From contig CP012388.1 of the NCBI GenBank assembly GCA_001708385.1, positions 1,736,001-1,800,000 on the forward strand: 64,000 nt of DNA. Reading direction: 5' to 3'. The position numbers and the translations under genes are program-made. Source of the stretch: Flavobacterium psychrophilum (GTDB taxonomy: Bacteria > Bacteroidota > Bacteroidia > Flavobacteriales > Flavobacteriaceae). The notes under the pieces were generated by a model. The model had not been told where the DNA came from, ran no database searches, and saw nothing but the letters and a program-made list of their open reading frames with translations. Below, piece after piece: positions 10,372 through 19,806 of this stretch (position 1 is the stretch's first letter; the number at the start of each line of letters is the position of its first letter).

Positions 10372-12150
10372 ATGAAAAAAACATTTATAGTACTCTTTGC
10401 TGCGGCAGCTATTATGTCATGCAAAAAGAAAGAAACTCAGGAAACAACACAGGCTTCCAACAAAGAAATTACACAGTTGTTTAGCGATTATCAGGAAGAG
10501 CGCCTTAAGCTTTTTCCGTGGGAAGCTACTCAGGCAGGCGACGACCGCTACAACAATATTTACCCCAATACTGTTAGCGATGCGTACATAGCTCAGGTAA
10601 AGGCTTTCTTTTCTAAATACAGGGATTCTTTATCTAAATATAATGACGACGAACTTTCTGAGAACGACAGGATAAGCAAAGAACTTCTTGCGTGGGAATG
10701 CGACATTAACCTTGAACAATGGGGACTTAACGAGCAATTATTACCGCTGAACCAGTTTACGAGCCCTATACTTACACTTGGCCAATGGGGAAGCGGTGCC
10801 GGGGCACAGCCTTTTAAAACGGTAAAAGATTATAACAACTGGCTGGAAAGGCTTGCACAGTTCAACACGTACCTTGGGTCTGCTGAGCAGCGTATGAAAG
10901 AAGGCGTGACAAAAGGTTATGTGCTGCCAAAAGTACTGACCGAAAAAATGATTCCCCAGTTAAAGGACATGGCAAATGAGAATGTAACCTCTCATTTGTT
11001 GTACAGCCCTGTTAAGCAGTTTCCTGATACTTTTACCGATGCAGAGAAAAAAGACCTGACTGCTAAATACACTGCAATACTAAAAGACAAGATCATTCCG
11101 TCTTTTAAAAGCTTATATAATTACGTTACCACCGATTACCTGAAAGCCAGCCGTACCACCAGCGGAATAGCGGCTATACCCAACGGTGCTGCCTATTACA
11201 AGCACCTTATTAAACGCTACACGACTACCGATATGACAGCCGATGAAATTCACGCATTGGGCTTAAAAGAGGTAGCACGCCTTTCGGCAGAAATGGAAAA
11301 AGTAAAAACGCAGGTTGGCTTTAAAGGGCCGCTTAAAGATTTCTTTAATTACGTTCGTGCTAAAAAGGAACTTATGCCTTTTACCCAGCCGCAACAGGTT
11401 ATAGACAACTTTAATGCTATTCATGAAAAGATGAAACCTAACCTTGAAAAGCTTTTCGATATGAAGCCTAAAACTCCGTTTGAGGTTAGAAGGACAGAGG
11501 CTTTCCGCGAGGCATCGGCAAGTGCCGAGTACAACCAGGGATCGGTTGACGGTACACGCCCCGGCATTTTTTATGTACCAATACCCGATGTGAAAAAGTA
11601 TAACGTTTATGCCGACGAAGATCTATTTCTTCACGAAGCTATCCCGGGTCACCACTACCAGATATCAATTCAGCAGGAGAACAAAGAGCTACCGGAATTC
11701 AGAAAAACAATATGGTTTAATGCCTACGGCGAAGGCTGGGCATTGTATACCGAATCGCTTGGTAAAGAACTTGGCCTGTATACAGACCCCTACCAGTACT
11801 TTGGAATGCTTAGTGCCGAAATGCACCGCGCCATTCGTCTTGTGGTAGATACAGGACTTCATACCAAAGGATGGACAAGGGAGCAGGCTATTACCTATTC
11901 TATGGAAAATGAAGCCGAACCGGAAGAAAGCATTATCTCGGAAATTGAGCGTTATATGGCAATACCGGGTCAGGCATTATCCTACAAGATCGGACAGCTT
12001 AAAATACGCGAACTGCGTACCAAAGCAGAAATGGAACTAGGAAATAAATTCAGTATTAAAGAATTCCACAACCAGGTACTTGACGCAGGATGCCTGCCGT
12101 TGAAAGTACTGGAAGGAAAAATTGATAAATGGATTGCGGGTAAAAAATAG
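10372..12150 (+). CDS. DUF885 family lipoprotein, putative metallopeptidase-like enzyme
   Basis: This is a 592-residue exported lipoprotein. Its signal peptide ends in a lipobox (IMSC, Cys17), and charged residues follow the Cys. Most of the chain matches the DUF885 family. A zinc-peptidase-like motif HEAIPGHHYQ starts at His421, and WFNAYGEGWALY and ENEAEPEESI follow downstream, which would supply further acidic and histidine ligands. DUF885 proteins are widespread in Bacteroidota and Proteobacteria and are thought to be peptidases, but the substrate is unknown to me. The gene stands alone, divergent from maeB, and ends at a bidirectional hairpin shared with the osmC-like gene. The cellular location would be a membrane facing the periplasm or the cell surface. 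Confidence 0.85.
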   Translation: MKKTFIVLFAAAAIMSCKKKETQETTQASNKEITQLFSDYQEERLKLFPWEATQAGDDRYNNIYPNTVSDAYIAQVKAFFSKYRDSLSKYNDDELSENDRISKELLAWECDINLEQWGLNEQLLPLNQFTSPILTLGQWGSGAGAQPFKTVKDYNNWLERLAQFNTYLGSAEQRMKEGVTKGYVLPKVLTEKMIPQLKDMANENVTSHLLYSPVKQFPDTFTDAEKKDLTAKYTAILKDKIIPSFKSLYNYVTTDYLKASRTTSGIAAIPNGAAYYKHLIKRYTTTDMTADEIHALGLKEVARLSAEMEKVKTQVGFKGPLKDFFNYVRAKKELMPFTQPQQVIDNFNAIHEKMKPNLEKLFDMKPKTPFEVRRTEAFREASASAEYNQGSVDGTRPGIFYVPIPDVKKYNVYADEDLFLHEAIPGHHYQISIQQENKELPEFRKTIWFNAYGEGWALYTESLGKELGLYTDPYQYFGMLSAEMHRAIRLVVDTGLHTKGWTREQAITYSMENEAEPEESIISEIERYMAIPGQALSYKIGQLKIRELRTKAEMELGNKFSIKEFHNQVLDAGCLPLKVLEGKIDKWIAGKK

Positions 12151-12177
12151 TCGATCCTTAACATATCACAGTACTAA

Positions 12178-12222
12178 AAGGTTGTCCCTAAAAATGCTAT
12201 TGAAGCCTTTTGGGATAGCCTT
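12178..12222. terminator. Bidirectional hairpin between DUF885 gene and osmC-like gene
   Basis: The arms 12178-12188 and 12212-12222 pair over 11 bases, including two G-U pairs. CTTTTATT follows on the plus strand. The hairpin lies between two convergent genes. Confidence 0.6.
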
Positions 12223-12225
12223 CTT

Positions 12226-12690
12226 TTATTCCACTTCACAAACCGGATTGTGCAAAATTGGAAAATTGCAGGAGTTAGCAATAAAGCATAACTGATTTGC
12301 TTTTTTATGCAATGCCAATGCTTCTTCTACCCTGTCAGCCTGAGCAATTACTACTTTTGGATTTAGTATTACTTCTGTAAATCGTCCTGAGCCATCAGCG
12401 TCTACTTCAAGAGTGGCAACAGCAGCATCGGAATAGTTCAGCACTTCAATTCCGCTTTGGGAGCAAACATATAGGTAAGACATCATATGGCAGGAAATTA
12501 GACTGCTTAATAACATATCTTCGGGATTATACAATGTTGCATCACCTTTAAAAACTTTCGCTGCCGATACATCTAAAACAGGCTTACCTTCTATAGTTAC
12601 CGTATGGTTCCTGCTGTACTTCTTTATATTTTCTATATTCCTGTCTGACAGCCATAATGCTTCAGCTTTAAATATATGTTTAAATCCCAT
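12226..12690 (-). CDS. OsmC/Ohr-family protein
   Basis: OsmC/Ohr proteins detoxify organic hydroperoxides through a reactive cysteine pair and act in the cytoplasm. The 154-residue product has the family fold signals: a LLSSLISCHMMSYL helix carrying the first Cys and a second Cys in ANSCNFPI near the C-terminus. The context EDMLLSSLISCH resembles the OsmC/YhfA branch more than classical Ohr. The gene starts 12 bases after the response-regulator gene stop and is probably transcribed with the two-component genes, so the kinase-regulator pair may control it. That regulatory link is inferred from spacing only. Confidence 0.85.
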   Translation of the reverse strand: MGFKHIFKAEALWLSDRNIENIKKYSRNHTVTIEGKPVLDVSAAKVFKGDATLYNPEDMLLSSLISCHMMSYLYVCSQSGIEVLNYSDAAVATLEVDADGSGRFTEVILNPKVVIAQADRVEEALALHKKANQLCFIANSCNFPILHNPVCEVE

Positions 12691-12701
12691 AATGTTTATT
12701 T

Positions 12702-13385
12702 TTAGCAGATAAGCTTATAACCAAATCCCCTGATATTTACAATCTCAACAGTTGTATCCTGTTGCAGTTTCTTGCGCAGTTTGGTTATGTAGACATCCAT
12801 ATTGCGGGTATTAAAAAAATTGTCATCGCCCCAAAGCTTGATTAACGCTTCTTTTCTGTCCAGTACATTGTTCTTGTTTTCAATCAGCATTTCCAGTAAC
12901 CTCGATTCTTTATAGGACAGTTTTACCGCATTATTATCAACACCAATAAGCTCCTGCCTTTTCGGCAAGAAAGCGTACGTGCCTATTTTCATTTCATTCG
13001 AACCGCTGTTTTCTGTCGCTTCACTTCTGCTGAGCAATTCGGCAACCCGAAAGAAAAGTTCTTCAAGGCTAAACGGTTTACGAAGATAATCATTACCGCC
13101 ACTCGCATAACCCTGTGCCACATCCTTAATATCGGCTTTTGCGGTAAGAAACATCAGGGGTATTTTACGGTTGGTTTCCCGTATTTGCGATGCCAGTGTA
13201 AAACCATCTTTATAAGGCATCATGACATCGAGAATGCAAAGCGAAAATTGGTTTTTGTTAAATAAAGTCCATGCCGCTTTACCATCGGGGGCCAAAACAA
13301 CATCGTAACCTTTCTTTTCAAGGCTTTCCATGATAACCTTGCCTAAAAAAGGCTCGTCTTCGGCTAAAAGTATCTTATGTTTCAT
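12702..13385 (-). CDS. OmpR-family response regulator (RprY-like)
   Basis: This is a 227-residue DNA-binding response regulator. The receiver domain (about 1-118) has the acidic pair in LLAEDEP, the phosphoacceptor Asp53 in CILDVMMP, and the conserved Thr/Lys in FLTAKAD. The winged-helix effector domain (about 130-227) ends in YITKLRKKLQ and VNIRGFGYKL. The ATG overlaps the end of the histidine kinase gene by 11 bases, so the two form a translationally coupled pair. It resembles RprY-type regulators of Bacteroidota by overall similarity. A likely binding site is the array of 10-base direct repeats upstream of the kinase gene at 14875-14904. Confidence 0.93.
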   Translation of the reverse strand: MKHKILLAEDEPFLGKVIMESLEKKGYDVVLAPDGKAAWTLFNKNQFSLCILDVMMPYKDGFTLASQIRETNRKIPLMFLTAKADIKDVAQGYASGGNDYLRKPFSLEELFFRVAELLSRSEATENSGSNEMKIGTYAFLPKRQELIGVDNNAVKLSYKESRLLEMLIENKNNVLDRKEALIKLWGDDNFFNTRNMDVYITKLRKKLQQDTTVEIVNIRGFGYKLIC

Positions 13386-14829
13386 GTGGTAACCGTATTA
13401 CAAAGGCACTCCCCTTCGGTTGATTATTTTTCACAGCAACAGTTCCCTTATGTACTTCTATTACTTTTTTAACGTAGCTCAACCCTAATCCATAGCCTTT
13501 TACATTATGTACATTTCCTGTCGGAATACGGTAAAACTGGTCGAATATCTTTTCTTTATAGGAATCGGGTATGCCCGTTCCGTTGTCTGCTATTTCTATG
13601 GCTATACCTTGATTTTTAATTGCAGCTGAAATAAAAACAGTCGCATTTTCATCTTCATTATTATACTTTAAAGCATTATCAATAATATTGGTCAGTGCCC
13701 TTGTAAAGTGGACTGCATTACCTTTAAATTGCAATACATCATCAATTGTAAAACCTATTACAACCTTCTCCTTATAGGCCGACACTAAATCCGCAAATAA
13801 GTCATTAAGTACAATAGTATCGTCTAGCGTTATACCTTTCTTTTCTAACTGTGCCCCTGCCAGGATTTCATCGGCCAATGCCGAAAGCTTTTTAGACTGA
13901 TGCAAAATGATATCCAGGTAACTCTCACGCTCGTGTTTGTTCATATCAAACTCTTTTAGGGCTTCGGCAGTAATCATGACCGAACTTAAAGGCGATTGGA
14001 TCTCATGAGTCATGTTGCTTATAAAGTCATCCTTCATTTCGCTTAATTTTTGCTGGCTCAGTAAAAGCCTTACCATGTATAAAAAACTGCCCAGTGTGAT
14101 CAGTATCAATATAACCGATCCTGTTATAACCCATTTTAATTGCTGAAGCACATATAGATTGGTATCGGCAAAATAGGCTTTAACCCACACTCCATATTGC
14201 GGTCTTTTTACTGATATGTTTATTTTTTGCGTCTCGTAAACGTTAGCATTTATACTGTCTTTATTAAAAGTAAAAGGCAATTTGATATTTCTCTTTTTAA
14301 GTGACCTTTTATAAAATTTTGAAAGCTTTTTGGTTGTCAGGGGTATTTCCCACGCTTCCTTGTTTATCCTGTCGCCAAGCTTATACGTATAATACCATCC
14401 TGAACCTTTTTTAAGTTCCCTGCTTACGTAGTCTACCATATAAGCTATGAAAACATTTTTACCTGCCGGTGTTATACTATCCAGCCTTTCATGATAATCT
14501 TCCATGCTCATGCTTATCTCATTTTGCTCATTTGGAAATGGCACCACCTGCTTAATTGTAAAGACGGTATTTTTATGCTGCGAATTCCACGCACAGGAAA
14601 TGGTAACGAATGTAGTATCGTTAAGCCACCCCCTTAATTTATGCAATACTTCCTGGTGCCTTTCTTCAAAAGCACTGTCTACAGCTTCTTTAAGTGCCTC
14701 ATTGGTATTGCGCTCAAATACCGCCGACTCCACCTTATAGCTAGTAAAGGTAAAATACAGCTGAAGCCCGGCAACGCCAATAACGCAAACCAGCATAAGT
14801 ATAAAAGCAAGGAGTATGTTCTTCTTCAT
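13375..14829 (-). CDS. Membrane sensor histidine kinase (RprX-like)
   Basis: This is a 484-residue sensor kinase. TM1 is at about residues 4-28, a periplasmic sensor region of about 205 residues follows, and TM2 is at about 235-258. The phosphoacceptor His275 is in SNMTHEIQSP. The ATPase domain has the N box NIIDNALKYN and G boxes ADNGTGIP and GYGLGLSYVKK. I chose the ATG at 14829; an in-frame TTG 12 bases upstream would add only four residues. The stop overlaps the response-regulator start. The ligand is unknown: the periplasmic segment has no domain I recognise. Confidence 0.92.
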   Translation of the reverse strand: MKKNILLAFILMLVCVIGVAGLQLYFTFTSYKVESAVFERNTNEALKEAVDSAFEERHQEVLHKLRGWLNDTTFVTISCAWNSQHKNTVFTIKQVVPFPNEQNEISMSMEDYHERLDSITPAGKNVFIAYMVDYVSRELKKGSGWYYTYKLGDRINKEAWEIPLTTKKLSKFYKRSLKKRNIKLPFTFNKDSINANVYETQKINISVKRPQYGVWVKAYFADTNLYVLQQLKWVITGSVILILITLGSFLYMVRLLLSQQKLSEMKDDFISNMTHEIQSPLSSVMITAEALKEFDMNKHERESYLDIILHQSKKLSALADEILAGAQLEKKGITLDDTIVLNDLFADLVSAYKEKVVIGFTIDDVLQFKGNAVHFTRALTNIIDNALKYNNEDENATVFISAAIKNQGIAIEIADNGTGIPDSYKEKIFDQFYRIPTGNVHNVKGYGLGLSYVKKVIEVHKGTVAVKNNQPKGSAFVIRLPHET

Positions 14830-14874
14830 CTCTGATGTCAAAAATAAAAGTTTAAAAACAGGCCTGCTATTTTT

Positions 14875-14904
14875 ATTAACGCTAATTAACGCTAGTTAAC
14901 TGCG
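14875..14904. promoter_or_regulatory. Three 10-base direct repeats, candidate response-regulator operator
   Basis: ATTAACGCTA occurs twice head to tail (14875-14884 and 14885-14894), and a third degenerate copy GTTAACTGCG follows (14895-14904). The 10-base period puts the copies on one face of the helix, as is usual for OmpR/PhoB-type regulators. The site lies 45 bases before the kinase ATG and 56 bases before the divergent gene, so it could control both. Confidence 0.5.
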
Positions 14905-14960
14905 CTTCACTTCCCTGCTTTTGTGTTCGTTCTACATTTACCAAACCTAATTCAACAATC

Positions 14961-15584
14961 ATGAACCAAAGAATTTTATTTTTCACAGCAGTGTTATTGT
15001 GCTTTACCTATTCATTATATGCACAACAGAAGCCAACAGGCAGTATTGTTATGACAACAAAACCTTTGTCTGAACAACGGGAACTACTGGATCTTTTCCG
15101 TTTCCAGAATATCGACTATTATCAGACAACCATAAAAGGCAATATAAAGGGCAAATATTATTCTATTACTGCAAAAGAGATATGGAACGGAAAAGTTACT
15201 AAAACCGATACTATATTTGATTCGTCTAAAGGAGAGCTTGCTTTTATAGGCAAGCATAAAACGGACTCGTTGAAATTTAGCCTTATGGCGTCAAAAGCGG
15301 GTAAAAAAAAACTGAGGGTAAATTTTTCTTTAGATCGTGTTGGACTGTACAGAGAATTTAAATGCACTGCTTCTGAAAGTTACAGCCTTCGTGATGTAGG
15401 CACAGAAATGACCATAGAACCCGGAAAGCCATTTTACGCTTTCGCCTATATATTACCCTATAAACTGGATAACGGCGGAAGCTCGTGGTGTGCGGTTGAA
15501 AGCAGCGGGAAAGACATAGAGCAATGGGGACAGGAATTTGGGATTAAGCATTATATATTGTTTGAGATGAATTTCTTCGAATAA
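14961..15584 (+). CDS. Exported protein of unknown function
   Basis: I do not recognise this 207-residue protein. It has a clear signal peptide ending SLYAQQ at about residue 23 and no lipobox Cys. The mature part is rich in beta-type alternation and Lys, with two Cys (in EFKCTA and SSWCAV) that could form a disulfide in the periplasm. It is divergent from the kinase-regulator operon across a 131-base gap holding the 10-base repeat array, so it may be a target or accessory factor of that system. That link is inference. Its TAA is directly followed, with no spacer, by the convergent queG stop codon. Confidence 0.7.
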   Translation: MNQRILFFTAVLLCFTYSLYAQQKPTGSIVMTTKPLSEQRELLDLFRFQNIDYYQTTIKGNIKGKYYSITAKEIWNGKVTKTDTIFDSSKGELAFIGKHKTDSLKFSLMASKAGKKKLRVNFSLDRVGLYREFKCTASESYSLRDVGTEMTIEPGKPFYAFAYILPYKLDNGGSSWCAVESSGKDIEQWGQEFGIKHYILFEMNFFE

Positions 15585-16508
15585 TTATTTCAAAAAATCT
15601 ATATTTCTTTTAAGCCCTTCAAATTTTGTTCGCTTTACAGCAGAGTTTTTAAACACAGCCCTAAAGGTGTCTTCGGTAATTTCTTCCCAGTCTTTTTTGG
15701 TGAGTGATAATAAGTCGGGATGCGGATTGAACAACGGTTCACTATGCGCTTTTGAGAATCGGTTCCAGGGGCATACATCCTGGCATGTATCGCAGCCAAA
15801 AGCCCACTCATCAAATTTGCCTTTCATTTCGTTAGGCAGATTTTCTTTAAGTTCAATGGTAAAGTACGAAATGCATTTACTGCCATCTACCACATAAGGG
15901 GCAATAATAGCCTGCGTGGGGCAGGCATCTATACAGGCAGTACAACTGCCGCAATGGTTGGTTACAGCATGGTCATAGTCAAGGTCAAGGTCGATGATAA
16001 GTTCGGCAATAAAAAAGAAAGAACCTACCTGTTTACTCAATAAATTGCTGTTCTTCCCGATCCATCCTAGTCCGCTTTTAGAAGCCCATGCCTTATCCAG
16101 CACCGGTGCCGAATCTACAAAAGCCCTTCCGCCAACCTCGCCAATTTCCTGCTGAATAGAATGAAGCAGTTCTTTTAATTTCTCTTTAATTACAAAGTGG
16201 TAATCCTGCCCGTAAGCATATTTAGAAATCTTAAAGGTAGTATCGGTCTGGGTTTCCTGCGGATAATAATTCAGCAATAGCGAGATCACACTTTTGGCAT
16301 CATCAACAAGAAGGGTTGGGTCTAAACGCTTATCAAAATGGTTTTCCATATACTGCATTTTGCCATGACGGTTATCATTGAGCCATTTTTCCAGACGCGG
16401 AGCTTCCTCCTCTAAAAAACCGGCTTTAGAAATACCACACGACATAAACCCAAGGCGTTTTGCCTCGGCTTTAATAAATGATGTATATTTTTCCTTATTG
16501 TTTATCAC
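15585..16508 (-). CDS. queG: Epoxyqueuosine reductase QueG
   Basis: QueG catalyses the last step of queuosine synthesis, reducing epoxyqueuosine to queuosine in tRNA with a cobalamin and two [4Fe-4S] clusters. The 307-residue protein has the family N-terminus ([11 protein letters not shown]), the [11 protein letters not shown] active-site segment, and two ferredoxin-like Cys sets, [12 protein letters not shown] and [10 protein letters not shown]. The start appears to be GTG at 16508; the next ATG (in MSCGISK) would remove conserved N-terminal sequence. The stop codon abuts the convergent neighbouring gene without any intervening base. Confidence 0.95.
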   Translation of the reverse strand: MINNKEKYTSFIKAEAKRLGFMSCGISKAGFLEEEAPRLEKWLNDNRHGKMQYMENHFDKRLDPTLLVDDAKSVISLLLNYYPQETQTDTTFKISKYAYGQDYHFVIKEKLKELLHSIQQEIGEVGGRAFVDSAPVLDKAWASKSGLGWIGKNSNLLSKQVGSFFFIAELIIDLDLDYDHAVTNHCGSCTACIDACPTQAIIAPYVVDGSKCISYFTIELKENLPNEMKGKFDEWAFGCDTCQDVCPWNRFSKAHSEPLFNPHPDLLSLTKKDWEEITEDTFRAVFKNSAVKRTKFEGLKRNIDFLK

Positions 16509-16573
16509 AGCAATCTGCCAACATTATCACTTTCATTAATTGCGGGTCGCCGTTAAACGACAAGCAATTACAA

Positions 16574-17599
16574 TTACCCAAATAAACCACCCTGCTGACC
16601 GGGATGCACCCTGCCTAAATGTTTATAAGCTTTCTCGGTAACCTCCCTACCCCTTGGTGTACGAATAATAAACCCTTCCTGAATAAGGAATGGCTCGTAT
16701 ACTTCTTCAATGGTCTCGCCACTTTCAGACACAGCAGTTGCCAGGGTAGATAATCCAACCGGGCCACCTTTAAACTTATCTATAATAGTGGTAAGAATCC
16801 TGTTATCCATTTCGTCAAGGCCATGTGCATCTACATGCAGTGCCTTAAGTGAATAACGTGCAATTTCAATGTCAATTTTTCCATTACCTTTAATCTGGGC
16901 AAAGTCACGCACACGGCGTAATAGTGCATTGGCAATACGAGGCGTACCACGGCTTCGGCCTGCAATTTCAATAGCTGCCTCCATAGTGATAGGCATTTTT
17001 AAAATGGCAGAACTACGTTCAACAATTGTAGTAAGCAGTTCGGTAGTATAATATTGAAGTCGGCTGGAGATACCAAAACGGGCACGCATTGGTGCGGTTA
17101 GTAATCCTGACCGTGTAGTAGCACCCACAAGGGTAAACGGGCTAAGCCCTATCTGAACCGAGCGGGCATTTGGACCCGACTCGATCATAATATCAATCTT
17201 AAAATCTTCCATCGCCGAGTAAAGGTATTCCTCTACAACAGGGCTAAGGCGGTGAATCTCGTCAATAAACAGGATATCCCTTTCATCAAGATTGGTCAAC
17301 AGTCCGGCTAAATCGCCGGGTTTGTCCAGTACAGGACCCGAAGTAATTTTTATACCCACACCAAGCTCGTTGGCCAAAATATTAGCCAGCGTAGTTTTAC
17401 CAAGTCCGGGAGGGCCATGAAAAAGGGTATGGTCCAGTGCTTCGCCACGCATATTGGCTGCTTGCACAAACACCAAAAGATTCTCAAGCACCTGCTCCTG
17501 TCCTGTAAAATCATCAAACGAGAGGGGTCTTAACTTTTTCTCAAGATCCAGCTCTTCGGCATTAAAATTTGTATTGGTAGGGTCTAAATTTTCATTCAT
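16574..17599 (-). CDS. ruvB: Holliday junction DNA helicase RuvB
   Basis: RuvB is the hexameric AAA+ motor that drives branch migration at RuvA-bound Holliday junctions. The 341-residue length is normal. Walker A (GPPGLGKTT) lies near residue 62, Walker B (LFIDEIHRL) near 110, and sensor 1 (LVGATTRSG) near 160. The C-terminal winged helix ends with [12 protein letters not shown]. It lies 65 bases upstream of queG on the same strand, and co-transcription is possible. ruvA is about 9 kb away. Confidence 0.97.
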   Translation of the reverse strand: MNENLDPTNTNFNAEELDLEKKLRPLSFDDFTGQEQVLENLLVFVQAANMRGEALDHTLFHGPPGLGKTTLANILANELGVGIKITSGPVLDKPGDLAGLLTNLDERDILFIDEIHRLSPVVEEYLYSAMEDFKIDIMIESGPNARSVQIGLSPFTLVGATTRSGLLTAPMRARFGISSRLQYYTTELLTTIVERSSAILKMPITMEAAIEIAGRSRGTPRIANALLRRVRDFAQIKGNGKIDIEIARYSLKALHVDAHGLDEMDNRILTTIIDKFKGGPVGLSTLATAVSESGETIEEVYEPFLIQEGFIIRTPRGREVTEKAYKHLGRVHPGQQGGLFG

Positions 17600-17629
17600 A
17601 CCGCAAAGATAACTGAATTTACCTTTGCA

Positions 17630-17932
17630 TTACATCTGATAGCCATCAGATAAAACATCATTCCACTCCGGATGCTCATTAATATAATGTGCCACATAAG
17701 AACACAATGGCACAACGGTAAGTCCGTTATCTTTAGCGCACTGAAGCGTACGTTTTACCAGCTCGGCAGCAACACCCTTTCCGCGCAGGGCTTCGGGAGT
17801 TTCGGTATGTGTCAGGAATATTTTTTCGCCTTCACGGTAAAATTCCAGAAAGGCAATACCGCCCTGGCTATGCAATTCAAATTGTTTACCATCTTCGTTA
17901 ACCTTAAAATTGCTGTCGGCATTATTTTTCAT
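17630..17932 (-). CDS. Small GNAT-like acetyltransferase (YjdJ type)
   Basis: This is a 100-residue protein of the short GNAT family (Acetyltransf_CG type). It has the acetyl-CoA-binding turn LRGKGVAAELVKR at about residues 54-66 and the HTETPEALRG lead-in, and the C-terminal part carries SYVAHYINEHPEW. Substrates of these short GNATs are mostly unknown. I start it at the ATG at 17932. A longer frame from TTG at 18025 adds a hydrophobic stretch that looks like translated AT-rich intergenic DNA, since the rest is a complete domain of normal size. It lies 30 bases upstream of ruvB and is divergent from the permease gene. Confidence 0.82.
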   Translation of the reverse strand: MKNNADSNFKVNEDGKQFELHSQGGIAFLEFYREGEKIFLTHTETPEALRGKGVAAELVKRTLQCAKDNGLTVVPLCSYVAHYINEHPEWNDVLSDGYQM

Positions 17933-18071
17933 AGCAGTGATTTTAATTAAAGGTATAATTAATATGATAAAAACCAAACCGGGTACAATCAATATTATCA
18001 ATAATTTGGCACAAACGCTAAGCAACGGATATTTTAAATATCTTTAGCCAACATAAAACCAAACACCAATT

Positions 18072-19493
18072 ATGGAAGATCAACACGAAGACAAACACTT
18101 AAAGCGCGAATTAGGCCTGCTGGACGGAACTATGCTTGTAGTGGGCTCAATGATAGGCTCGGGAATCTTTATTGTAAGCGCCGATATAATGCGTAATGTA
18201 GGCAGTGCCGGATGGCTTATACTTATCTGGGTGATATCCGGGCTAATGACTATGATCGCTGCCGTTAGTTATGGCGAACTGAGTGCTATGTTTCCAAAGG
18301 CAGGCGGACAGTATGTTTACCTTAAAGAAGCCTATAACAAACTCATTGCCTTTTTGTATGGATGGAGTTTTTTCGCAGTGATCCAGACAGGAACAATTGC
18401 TGCCGTTGGTGTTGCCTTTTCTAAGTTTATGGCGTACCTCTACCCTCCTGTAAGCGACCAGAATATTTTGTACGAGATGGGTTCTATAAACTTTAAGCTG
18501 AATGCTGCGCAATTGGTCTCAATAGCAACTATCGTGATACTGAGCTACATCAACAGCAGAGGCGTTAAGAACGGAAAGTGGATACAGACAATTTTTACAA
18601 TCACAAAAATCGCCTCGCTATTCGGGCTTATTGTATTCGGACTGATATTGGCTGCTGAAGCAGATATATGGAACGCTAACTGGTCTGACGCATGGAACGC
18701 ACAGTCGTTTAATAAAGACACCGATTCGTGGCTGCCCATCGGTGGAACGGTCTTAATGTCAGCTATAGCAGCATCAATGGTAGGGTCTTTATTTTCGAGT
18801 GATGCGTGGAACGGGGTAACTTTTATTTCGGGCGAAATAAAAAACCCGCAACGCAATGTGGGGCTTAGCCTTTTCTTCGGAACACTTATCGTTACAATAA
18901 TCTATATCTCTGCTAATATTATGTTCCTTGCGGTAATGCCGAATGATGCTATTGCTTTCGCGGAGTCTGACCGTGTGGCTGTGGCGGCTTCGCACCCTAT
19001 CTTCGGAAACATCGGAACGTATATTATTGCCATTATGATCATGATATCTACATTTGGATGTAATAACGGACTTATTATGGCCGGTGCGAGGGTATATTAT
19101 ACAATGGCAAAAGACGGTCTGTTCTTTAAGAAAGCGGCGAACCTGAACAGCGCCAGTGTACCGGGCTGGGGACTTTGGTTTCAGTGCTTTTGGGCATCGG
19201 CATTGTGCTTAACGGGTAAATATGGCGACCTGCTGGACTTTGTTATGATCATCGTTGTTATCTTTTATATACTAACCATTTATGGTATTTTCATATTACG
19301 CAGAAAAATGCCAAATGCAGAACGCCCATATAAAGCTTTTGGGTATCCTGTACTACCGATGATCTACATTATCCTTGCTGCTACTTTCTGTTTCTTCCTT
19401 CTAAAAGACAGAACAAGCACCTGCGGATGGGGTGTATTGATTATGCTTGCAGGTATACCGGTTTACTATTTAACGAAGCCGAAGGAGGTTTAG
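18072..19493 (+). CDS. APC-superfamily amino acid permease
   Basis: This is a 473-residue integral membrane transporter with about 12 hydrophobic segments. TM1 holds the unwound-helix motif GSMIGSGIF, typical of the amino acid-polyamine-organocation superfamily, and TM6 lies near the ISGEIKNPQRN loop, another family hallmark. It resembles the LAT/L-type exchanger branch. Specificity cannot be read from the sequence. It stands alone, divergent from the GNAT gene, and no convincing terminator is visible before the accessory islet that follows. Confidence 0.88.
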   Translation: MEDQHEDKHLKRELGLLDGTMLVVGSMIGSGIFIVSADIMRNVGSAGWLILIWVISGLMTMIAAVSYGELSAMFPKAGGQYVYLKEAYNKLIAFLYGWSFFAVIQTGTIAAVGVAFSKFMAYLYPPVSDQNILYEMGSINFKLNAAQLVSIATIVILSYINSRGVKNGKWIQTIFTITKIASLFGLIVFGLILAAEADIWNANWSDAWNAQSFNKDTDSWLPIGGTVLMSAIAASMVGSLFSSDAWNGVTFISGEIKNPQRNVGLSLFFGTLIVTIIYISANIMFLAVMPNDAIAFAESDRVAVAASHPIFGNIGTYIIAIMIMISTFGCNNGLIMAGARVYYTMAKDGLFFKKAANLNSASVPGWGLWFQCFWASALCLTGKYGDLLDFVMIIVVIFYILTIYGIFILRRKMPNAERPYKAFGYPVLPMIYIILAATFCFFLLKDRTSTCGWGVLIMLAGIPVYYLTKPKEV

Positions 19494-19637
19494 AAACTAT
19501 AAGATAACACAGCGTATAAAAGAAGAAATAGATGAGAAATTTAAACTATATGTATTCTGTGTGCCTTATTACAGTCTAATCCTCTTGTGCCAGCCTTAAA
19601 TTGATAATGCCAATTTTAAAAATTGAACTAAATTAGT

Positions 19638-19802
19638 ATGCGCACGAGCAAGATGCTCGCGCGAGCGGCGGCTATAGATCATTATAAAAATCATGCAGGA
19701 AAGAATGTTAGACTAAAGCAACCCATTGACGTAAAGCAACCTAAAGTTAATATGTTTTTACGTTGGCTACAATATGGTATTGATAGTGGATTTATAAAAT
19801 AG
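19638..19802 (+). CDS. Small ORF of unknown function, partly made of repeat sequence
   Basis: This is a 54-residue reading frame from ATG 19638 to TAG 19802. Its first third is translated from the left inverted repeat (RTSKMLARAAA). The rest reads YKNHAGKNVRLKQP and then WLQYGIDSGFIK, which looks more protein-like than random AT-rich translation. The stop lies 4 bases before the lipoprotein ATG, a spacing seen in coupled gene pairs. It may be a real small gene, or the C-terminal remnant of a larger gene broken by the repeat, for instance one half of a toxin-immunity pair. I cannot decide from sequence alone. Confidence 0.35.
   Translation: MRTSKMLARAAAIDHYKNHAGKNVRLKQPIDVKQPKVNMFLRWLQYGIDSGFIK
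19643..19670 (+). repeat. Left copy of 28-base inverted repeat (REP-like)
   Basis: This 28-base unit matches the reverse complement of 20232-20259 at 27 of 28 positions. Inside it, CGAGCA-AGA-TGCTCG forms a small hairpin. GC content is far above the surroundings. The form resembles REP/BIME palindromes. Confidence 0.75.
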
Positions 19803-19806
19803 TATT

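Noticed and set aside
17933..18025. N-terminal extension of the GNAT gene with a hydrophobic segment
   Set aside because: It needs a TTG start in the divergent intergenic region; the GNAT domain is complete from the ATG at 17932.
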